This document shows positions 56,493 through 64,000 of a stretch of DNA of 64,000 bases, in pieces; positions within the stretch are counted from its first letter, which is position 1; each line of letters begins with the position of its first letter. Made by a program: the position numbers and the translations under genes. The notes under the pieces were generated by a model. The model was not told the origin of the DNA. It made no database searches and was given only the letters and a program-made list of their open reading frames with translations. This stretch comes from Harmothoe impar. Taxonomy: Eukaryota; Annelida; Polychaeta; Phyllodocida; Polynoidae. Where the stretch lies: positions 61,481,773 through 61,545,772 of the forward strand of contig OX381707.1 of the NCBI GenBank assembly GCA_947462335.1, given 5' to 3'.

Positions 56493-57729
56493 GTGAGAGA
56501 GGAGAGAGGATGTGTGTGAGGGGGGGGGGGGGCTCCTCTACAGGTAGACTCCATGACCATCCTCCTCCATAGGTGTGCAGACTGTGGGTGAGGCAGGTAG
56601 CTGTTGTTGGCTGTAGGATAAGGGAGTGTGCCATAGAAGGAGGACGAACCCCTGGACACACCTGCTCTACTCTTTTAGACCAGTCTGTTTAGGCACTGGA
56701 GAAGATGGTAGCATCTGGAGTATTCCAAAGGAGGATTGACTAGAGACTCAACCGTGAATTTTTTAGTATAGAGCACAGGCGGACGACAGCTGATAGGCTG
56801 GGTCCAAGCTTGTCCCTGGGAGTCCCAGGGACAAGGTACTGATCAAGGCATGTCATATCAGTGATTGTAACCGCAACCAGCGAAATTTGAAATGGCAGAC
56901 CCACTGGGTATATCTCTGCAGGCCTATATTGTCCTATATTACTGTGTGGCTGTCTAGAGAAGGCTCTATATGGCAGACGCCGGTAGGATGGTTAGGTATA
57001 CTCTGGAACGAGGCCATGTATTTCTGTAACACATACACTTCACTTACACCATGAAAGAGTTTGTTGAGAGGAGTTGCTTTTAATAGTAGGAGGAGAAAGT
57101 AGGCCCTGGAGGAAGTAGGGACACTTCACAGGAAGCAAGGGCACTGCACCCCTACACTGTATAGAGGTACCCCTCATATCTTGTCAGCTAGAATTTGGCT
57201 CCTTTGGGAAACACTGGGAGTTTCTTTCTATTTTTGTGCTATCTGCCACAGGAAAGGAGCCGTGACATATTACTAACTGTCAGTGTGAAGATAAATGCCT
57301 TCAGGAACTTTGGGAAACATTGCCAGGTATGGATACTACTACAGACTGTGCATACCTATTCTAGTTATGCTTCAAGAAAGCTGGCATCTAAAAAGGAAGA
57401 TTCCTACTCAAAAAGGAAATATGACAATGGTCTGTGGCGATAGTGCACCTTGGACAGACTTCATCCATTTAATCAGACTAATGGTCAGGAATCCGGCATA
57501 GCTAACCTTGTCATTTAACGACAGGGACATGCAGTGAGGATACATTGTTTCCATTTATAGCATAAGGATAAACTAAAACTTCTGTGGATTTATATTATTT
57601 TGGTTTTCACCCTAATAGAGTTCTTGACCTGCCGTATAAAGCAACTTTTAGATTACCCCCTCCTCCAGGGGCTACTGTAGTAGCTGGAGGAGTGCTGTGT
57701 GAGTGTGTACCCCAGATAGGAGTGTCCAG

Positions 57730-57942
57730 CACACACCTACAGGAGACACCCACAGCCTCCTACACCACACCTGGACAGTCTCCTACCACACAGCATGATG
57801 ATCAAACAGCTGCGGAACAAGCGCCGCAAACACTACTACCGGATGGGCGACCCGGACGCTGGGAAACCCCCCGAGGCCCTGGAGGAGAGGCCGGCCAGGG
57901 GCAGCAGCACGCAGGAGGAGGTAGCCCCCACACACAGGACAG
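57730..57942 (+). CDS. Exon C of the same gene
   Basis: The frame ends at donor aggacag/gtgggt (57942/57943). An acceptor after gtgtccag at 57729 matches the phase left by exon B. Alternatives at 57755 and 57793 would start closer to the Met codons. The protein reads PPTPHLDSLLPHS, then MMIKQLRNKRRKHYYRMGD with a strong basic cluster (a nuclear-localisation-like KRRK), then an acidic PPEALEE stretch. This frame is shorter than an overlapping Pro/Gly-rich ORF at 57584-58018, but its amino-acid mix is more protein-like. Possibly a nuclear regulator; family unknown. Confidence 0.5.
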
Positions 57943-58019
57943 GTGGGTCAAACACCTGAGGGAGGACGGGTGTGGGTGGGGGAGGGAGGACGGGGGTGTA
58001 TCTGGCCTGGTTTTCTGAA

Positions 58020-59180
58020 CCAGTCCCAGTGTATTATGAGTGATAGCCTCTCTGGTGATATATAAGATGCTGCATTTGTACATAGGGGCCAGGCAGGTTT
58101 AATTATAGTCACTATTAAAGCTATTTCAGCCATTCATTATAGATAGAACTGGGTATATTTTTACCCAGTAAAGGGAACGTTCAACAATTTTGTAATCCAC
58201 CCCTTGAATGTCCCCGTACACCCAGCAAGGTTTTAGTGGACAGAATGGCTGTCCACATAACATGTGCCATAGGACCGCTATATTTGATCAATATTACAGT
58301 ACCTTATCCGGTCTTATACTATAGAGGGTTAGGCTACGCAAACAAAAATATAAACAGTCGATTGATGGATGCCACCTGTCTCATTAGTACCCAAGATTTT
58401 TTTGCTCGCCTTATTTCTTCAAGAAATGAGAAGTTTGTTTTATTGACGTTGAAGCCTTTGGCTTGCAACGTCTTTGTACGTTAAGTTGGTCCCAGTGCAT
58501 TTGTGGCCAAAAATACCCTACCCATAAGAGTCTACAGCCTAGCTTTTTTCCTTGCAAATTCCAGTACGAAAAATAGCGCGTTGGCTTCGCTTAGGGTCCA
58601 TATGGGACCCTAGGGTCCATTATTGGGACTACCCTACGGATCCTTATACCAAAAACCCTGGTCTCTCTCCTTGTTAAAGGCCCTGTACCTGGACCAATGG
58701 TGCGTAACGTAGAGCGTCATTGCCTTACTCCAAGGCCCATCCCTTAAATTTTATTGACCAATTCCTATAAATATATAGGAATTAGTCCAACTAATCCTCA
58801 TGCATATTTATTTATCGTTGGAATGATGGACAAGGCAAGTCTAGTGGCATCTGAAAACTCACTGGAGCCCGCCTAAGTTTGTCACACCTCCCATAGGCAA
58901 GGTCCCGGGCACATTGCGGCCCTTAAAGGGAAGTGGCAACATGTTTGTCACACCTAGAAAATAACCCTTTAAGGCCTGCTCTTTACACACACCCCCCAAC
59001 ACACTGTAGACCTTCTTATACGCACATAGAAATAGGTTATCTTGACCTCAAAGGGTTAACTATATGGTGAATGTCGTCTGCTATTTCCTATGCCGCTCTC
59101 TGCTACTTACCAGGCCACCACAAGCCTCACACATACCCATTTCGTCATTAGAAAGTCGAATGAGTGATCTAATTTTAATG
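58020..59180. other. No further exon; hairpins
   Basis: 58445-58473 forms a hairpin (gacgttgaagcc / ggcttgcaacgtc), and agggtcc / gggaccct repeats occur at 58590-58620. The ORF at 58236 lacks support. It may be intron or 3' flank of the gene above. Confidence 0.3.
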
Positions 59181-59239
59181 TAATACGTTATTTCTCATTT
59201 CTGACAGCAGAATCGTAATCTACAGGAAAATCTGATGCA

Positions 59240-59640
59240 CTTTGATAGGTCACACGCCATATATGATCAAATTTCAGGTGAGCAGGTGGGTGTGGGCAAG
59301 CAGGTGGGCGTGGGCAAGCAGGTGGTTGGGGGCAAGCAGGTGGCTGTGGGCGTCGTTGCACGCCAGCCCGTAAACGCCGCCTTATGTCTTGGCCAAAAAT
59401 CGAGTCAGTCGGAGCGTAAACTGCAGCGACATGTATCTTTTTCGCCGTGTCTGTCGGCCACGGGCGACGTGTGTTGCAGATGATTTTGGCTGTAGGTGAG
59501 CAGGTGGCTGTAGGAAAGCAGGTGGCTAGGGGCGAGCAGGTGGCTGTGGGCGTCAGAGACCGGCAGCGTGTGACCGCTGCTTTACGTCTCGGCCAAAAAG
59601 CGAGTCGATCGGAGCATGAGCTATGACACCATCGGCATTT
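59240..59640. repeat. Duplicated block with caggtgg repeats
   Basis: Two diverged copies (about 59280-59445 and 59495-59630) of gcaggtggctgtgggcgtc, ggccaaaaa-cgagtc and tcggagc-t-a. Short tandem gcaggtgggcgtgggcaa units occur in each. The 199-codon minus ORF through it reflects the repeats, not a gene. Confidence 0.65.
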
Positions 59641-59749
59641 CCGTTTCGCCATGTCGGTCGGCTGTAGGGCGCGTGTGCTACGCGTCCATGCCTTTGCCGT
59701 CGCTCTATATTGAATTTCCCGTTCTCCGCTCTCCCCGCCCCACCTCCCC

Positions 59750-61466
59750 CGCTCATGACTCTGTATTTGCGTTCTCCGTTTTTGCATTCTCCGTTTTCGC
59801 GTTCTCCGTTTTCCCGTTCTTCGGTTTCGCGTTCTTCGTTTTCGCGATCTCCCTTTTCCACTTCTCCCTTTATCCCGTTCTCCCTTTATCCCATTTTCCC
59901 TTTATCCCATTCTCCCTTTATCCCGTTCTCTGTTTACCCCCTTCTCCGTTTATCCCCTTCTCCGTTTATCCCCTTCTCCGCTTATCCCGTTCTCCATTCT
60001 CTGTTTATCCATTGGTGCCTATGCAATTCCATTAGTGCCTATGCAATTTCAGGTGCCTTTGCAATTATATAGGTGCCTATGCAATTATATAGGTGCCTAT
60101 GAAATTATATAGGTGTCTATGCAATTCTAATGGTGCCTATGCAATTATATAGGTGCCTATGCAATTCTATAGGTGTCTATGCAATTCTAATGGTGCCTAT
60201 GCAATTATATAGATGCCTATGCAATTCTAATGGTGCCTATGCAATTCTATAGGTGCCTATGCAATGCCATTGGTGCCTATGCAATGATATAGGTGCCTAT
60301 GCAATTCCCCTTATCCCGTTATCCTCTTCTCCGTTTATCCCATTCTCCGCTTATCCCCTCTCTATTTATCCCCTTCTCCATTTATCCCCCTCTCCGTTTA
60401 TCCATTATCTGTTTTCCCGTTCTCCGTTTTCCGGTTCTCCTTTCTCCGGATCTCCCCAGCCCCCAGCCCCCAGCCCCCGCCCCCAATCCCATTCTCTGTT
60501 TATCCCATTTATCCCGTTCTCCGTTTATCCGTCTCTCTGTTTATCCCGTTCTGTGTTCTCCGTTTATCCATTGGTGCCTATGCAATTATGTAGGTGCCTA
60601 TGCAATTATATAGGTGCCTATGCAAATCTAAAGGTGCCTATGCAATTCCATTGGTGCCTTTGCAATTCCCCTTATCCCGTTATCCCGTTATCCTCTTCTC
60701 CATTTATCCCTTTCTCCGTTTATCCCCCTCTCTATTTATCCCCTTCTCCGTTCATCCCCCTCTCCGTTTATCCATTATCTGTTTTCCCGTTCTCCGTTTT
60801 CCCGTTATCCGTTCTCCGGATTTCCCCACCCCAGATACCCCAACCCCCGCCCCCGATCCCATTCTCTGTTTATCCCGTTTATCCCGTTCTCTGTTTATCC
60901 CGTTCTCCGTTTATCCCGTTCTCCGTTTATCCCGTTCTCCGTTTATCCCGTTCTCTGTTCTCCGTTTATCCATAGCTGCCTATGCAATTCCATTAGTGCC
61001 TATGCAATTTCATAGGTGCTTATGCAATTATATAGGTGCCTATGCAATTATATAGGTGCCTATGCAATTACATAAGTGTCTATGCAATTCTAATGGTGCC
61101 TATGCAATTATATAGGTGCCTATGCAATTCTAATGGTGCCTATGCAATTCCATTGGTGCCCATGCGATTCCCCTTATCCCATTATCCCGTTATCCTCTTT
61201 TCCGTTTACCCTGTTCTCCGCTTATCCCCCTCTCCGTTTATCCGTTATCTGTCTTCCCGTTCTCCGTTTTCCCGTTCTTCGTATCTCCCCATCCCCGATC
61301 CCCCAGCCCCCGCCCCCGATCCCATTCTCTGCTTATCCCGTTTATCATGTTCTCCGTTTCTCCCGTTCTCCGTTAATCCCGTTCTCTGTTCTCCGTTTAT
61401 CCATTGGTGCCTATGCAATTCCATTAGTGCCTATGCAATTTCATAGGTGCCTATGCAATTATTGAC
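59750..61466. repeat. Higher-order satellite, left block
   Basis: Two unit types alternate: a 16-bp unit (cccgttctccgtttat) and a 20-bp unit (gtgcctatgcaattatatag). The order is 16-mer array, 20-mer array (60018-60305), a 16-mer cassette ending with a C-rich ccccagccccc block, then 20-mers again. The cassette is repeated three times (from about 60305, 60665 and 61165). Because the 16-mer has no stop codon in this orientation, ORFs appear in all three frames. Confidence 0.95.
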
Positions 61467-62144
61467 CTGCTGGCGAAGCCATCCAGGTCATACAATGGGG
61501 CACGGACTGCCCGTAAGCTCAAAGAGGGAACGAGCGCGTCCTATGCTACAACACTGATCCGTGAACATTAGCCTAGTATGGAAAAGCAGTGGACCGGGAC
61601 GTAGCTTCCACAGGCTCCAACTGGCGTTTCTGGCAGAGTCAGTTAGTAGTAGCACTTGAATCCTCATAGGGACTGATTATATCACACCAGTTGACGCCTG
61701 TAGCGCCCGCTCAACTCCCACAAGCTGTCATAACCTCACCTGTTGTTCACACGTTGCGGCCTGGCCACGGGAAGCAGTGCTGTGTACAGGGCCTGGGGGG
61801 GCCACTCTCACATTTATCACCCTGAGTTTGGACCCCTTTAATACCGGGACAAAAATACACCAAAACACCCCCCTTATGGCGGGATAACCCCCAAAATGTG
61901 AAAAATCTGCCCCCTTTTGGTAGAACACCACCCAAAAGTGGCCAAAGTCGACCTCCTTTTGTCAGGATATTCTAGATTGGGCAAAATTTACTATAGATCA
62001 TATAGGGAGTAGCCCCCCTGGCTCTCACTTGGCGCCGGGTCTACCATGACGTAGCAGCGGTCTGGCTGTATTCGCAAATTTTAGGTTATTTGCAGTGGAC
62101 TCGTTCCCGGCTGGCAGGAGGGAGTGCATTCGTAAACTCCTGTA
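61467..62144. other. Unique-looking sequence between satellites
   Basis: Begins with the inverted pair gacctgctgg-nnn-ccaggtc. No gene recognised; minus-strand ORFs over poly-C/poly-A tracts are compositional. Confidence 0.35.
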
Positions 62145-63035
62145 CACTAACCCTGTACGCTAACCCTTTAAGAACAGGACACTGCTTCAACTAAACAGCA
62201 ATTCATTTATGCATCATGACTTCTCTATTCTAACCCTTTAATGATGGCACACTGCTTCAACAAAAGAGCACTTCACTTACACATTATGACTTCCGTATGA
62301 TTAACCTTTAAGAACAGCAAACTGATGTAACTGAACAGCACTTCATTTATGCACCATGACTTCTGTATTCTAACCCTTTAATGACAGCCCACTGCTTGAA
62401 CTAAACGGCAATACATTTATGAATCATGCCTTTTGTACACTAACCCTTTAAGGACGGCAAACTGCTTCAACAGAAGAGCACTTCGCTTATGCATCATGAC
62501 TTCTGTATGCTTACCCTTTAAGGACACCAAACTGATTCACCTAAATGTTGATACATTTATGCATCATGCCTTCTGTGCACTAACCGTTTAAGGATGGCAC
62601 ACTGCTTGAATAGAACAACACTTCACTTATGCATCATGACTTCTGTATGCTAACCCTTTAAGGACAGAGCACTGCTTCAAATAAACAGCAATTCATTTAT
62701 ACATCATGACTTCTGTATGCTAACCCTTTGAGGACTGTACACTATTTTTCTCCAAATGGCAATTCATTTATGCATCATGCTTTCTGTACACTAACCCGTT
62801 AAGGACGGCACACTGCTTGAACTGATCACAACTTCACTTATGCATTGTGACTTCTGTACACTAACCCTTTAAGAACGACACACTGCTTCAACTTGACAGC
62901 ACTTCATTTATGCATCATGACTTCTGTATCCTAACCTTTTAAGACCAGGACACTGCTTCAACTAAACCGTAATTCATTCATGCATCATTAGTTCTGTATG
63001 CTTACCCTTTAAGAACGGGGCACTGCTTCATTCAT
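62145..63035. repeat. 70-bp tandem repeat
   Basis: About 12-13 units of ctaaccctttaaggacggca, cactgcttcaact and catttatgcatcatgacttc, with a regular 70-bp period and 10-20 percent variation by eye. Confidence 0.95.
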
Positions 63036-63051
63036 GCATCAACTGAACTTA

Positions 63052-63375
63052 GGGAGTGATCATTTTTTAACAACAGGGGGGGGGTGGTGGGTTTCCGCGC
63101 GGAGCGTGCGAAATTTTTTACACCCCCCCCGGTCAAGGGGTCAAAATTTTTTACCCCCCCCCCCTTAGGGTCGAAAATCGGCTCGCGCGCGGGCCCTTTG
63201 AAGCATAGTAACGCGCGGGCTTTTTGGCTCAAAACAGGTCAAATTTTTTTGCCCCCCCCCCCAAGAGGGGTCCAAATTTTTTTGCCCCCCCCCGGTCAAG
63301 GGGTCCAAATTTTTTTGCCCCCCCCCCCCCCAAACCCACCACCCCCCCCCCTGTTGATAATAAATGATCACTCCC
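63052..63375. mobile_element. Harbinger-like MITE, family B copy 2 (TSD TTA)
   Basis: Ends gggagtgatcattttttaac / gttgataataaatgatcactccc enclose 324 bp. Perfect tta on both sides (63049-63051, 63376-63378) supports PIF/Harbinger-type insertion. The interior matches the copy at 14030, with an extra ggtccaaatttttttgcccc unit. Confidence 0.85.
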
Positions 63376-63454
63376 TTAATTATCGCCCCTCAATCTTAGA
63401 ATGAAGCAGGTCACCACAGCTATGCTGTGCAATTCCTTAACAATTGCATCCTCG

Positions 63455-64000
63455 TATAGGTGCCTATGCAATTATATAAGTACCTATGCAATTATATAAG
63501 TGCCTATGCAATTCTAATGGTGCCTATGCAATTATATAGGTGCCTATGCAATTCTAATGGTGCCTATGCAATTCCATTGGTGCCCATGCGATTCCCCTTA
63601 TCCCAATATCCCGTTATCCTCTTTTCCGTTCATCCTGTTCTCCGCTTATCCCCCTCTCTATTTATCCTCTTTTCCGTTTATCCCCCTCTCTGTTTATCCG
63701 TTATCTGTTTTCCCGTTCTCCGTTTTCCCGTTCTCCATTCTCCGGATCTCCCCACCCCCGATCCCCCAGCCCCCACCCCCGATCCCATTCTCTGTTTATC
63801 CCGTTCTCCGTTTATCCCGTTCTCCGTTTATCCCGTTCTCCGTTTATCCCGTTCTCCGTTTATCCCGTTCTCCGTTTATCCCGTTCTCCGTTTATCATTT
63901 CTCCGTTTATCCCGTTCTCCATTCTCTGTTTATCCATTGGTGCCTACGCAATTCCATTAGTGCCTATGCAATTTCAGGTGCCTTTGCAATTATATAGGTG
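63455..64000. repeat. Higher-order satellite, right block
   Basis: The same 20-bp and 16-bp units and C-rich block as 59750-61466, continuing past the window end. Here the 16-mer array at 63790-63920 is the most homogeneous. Confidence 0.95.

Noticed and set aside
57584..58018. 144-codon plus-strand ORF
   Set aside because: It reads through a clear donor at 57942 and is Gly/Pro/Gln-rich from GC bias. The alternative frame ending at the donor looks more like protein.
60611..60620. POU octamer-like atgcaaat within the 20-bp satellite
   Set aside because: A single-base variant of the repeated atgcaatt unit; expected by chance in a long array.
59188..61465. ORFs of 100-240 codons (SPFIPFSVYP-type repeats)
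   Set aside because: The 16-bp unit has no stop codon in this orientation, so all three frames are open; not protein genes.

Overview
This is a stretch of animal nuclear DNA with low gene density. Spliced genes with GT-AG introns, a rhodopsin-like GPCR pair, a retinol-dehydrogenase-type SDR gene, LINE reverse transcriptase and a dense crowd of small inverted-repeat transposons, minisatellites and poly-C/poly-G runs all point to a marine invertebrate metazoan. The sequence alone does not settle the phylum (mollusc, ambulacrarian or cephalochordate are all possible). There are no bacterial operons, CRISPR arrays or rRNA.

Layout. 0.6-9 kb: a candidate minus-strand gene with a 92-codon terminal coding exon (919-641), an upstream exon without any ATG (1434-1280) and two separate CCAAT/TATA promoter-plus-ATG-free-exon modules (about 2.44-2.63 kb and 8.82-8.92 kb) that could be alternative promoters. 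4.4-18.5 kb: mostly transposable-element debris. It holds a MITE family with 4-bp target duplications, a 1.36-kb hAT-like element, Harbinger-like and hAT-like MITEs, and a 56-bp minisatellite. 24.5-25.3 kb: a TIR element sits 76 bp upstream of a convincing plus-strand internal exon (25067-25231).

27-34 kb: two tandem minus-strand GPCR paralogs. Both carry a TAA exactly where the conserved Trp6.48 of the TM6 CWxP motif should be; one is otherwise open for 320 codons, the other has further lesions. Between them lies a 2.5-kb TIR element packed with an inverted minisatellite. 36.6-42.9 kb: a complete six-exon, 323-residue SDR gene on the minus strand, with an antisense 5'-truncated LINE in intron 1. 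Its predicted upstream 5'UTR exons fall inside a 1.8-kb TIR element (43106-44921). 45.0-46.2 kb: a broken LINE 3' part. 46.5-47.0 kb: exon-like sequences on both strands around a CpG-rich core that may be a bidirectional promoter.

47.8-55 kb: several MITE families, including one MITE nested in another. 55.9-58 kb: three plus-strand exon-like blocks with GC-rich third positions, probably one unrecognised gene. 59.2-64 kb: a satellite domain of 20-bp and 16-bp units in a higher-order arrangement, interrupted by a 70-bp array and a Harbinger-like MITE.

The genes do not form a pathway. The best-supported biology is the SDR (membrane-anchored NAD(P)-dependent oxidoreductase) and the disrupted GPCR pair; most of the rest is repeat biology. 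All splice sites were read by eye and no homology search was run.
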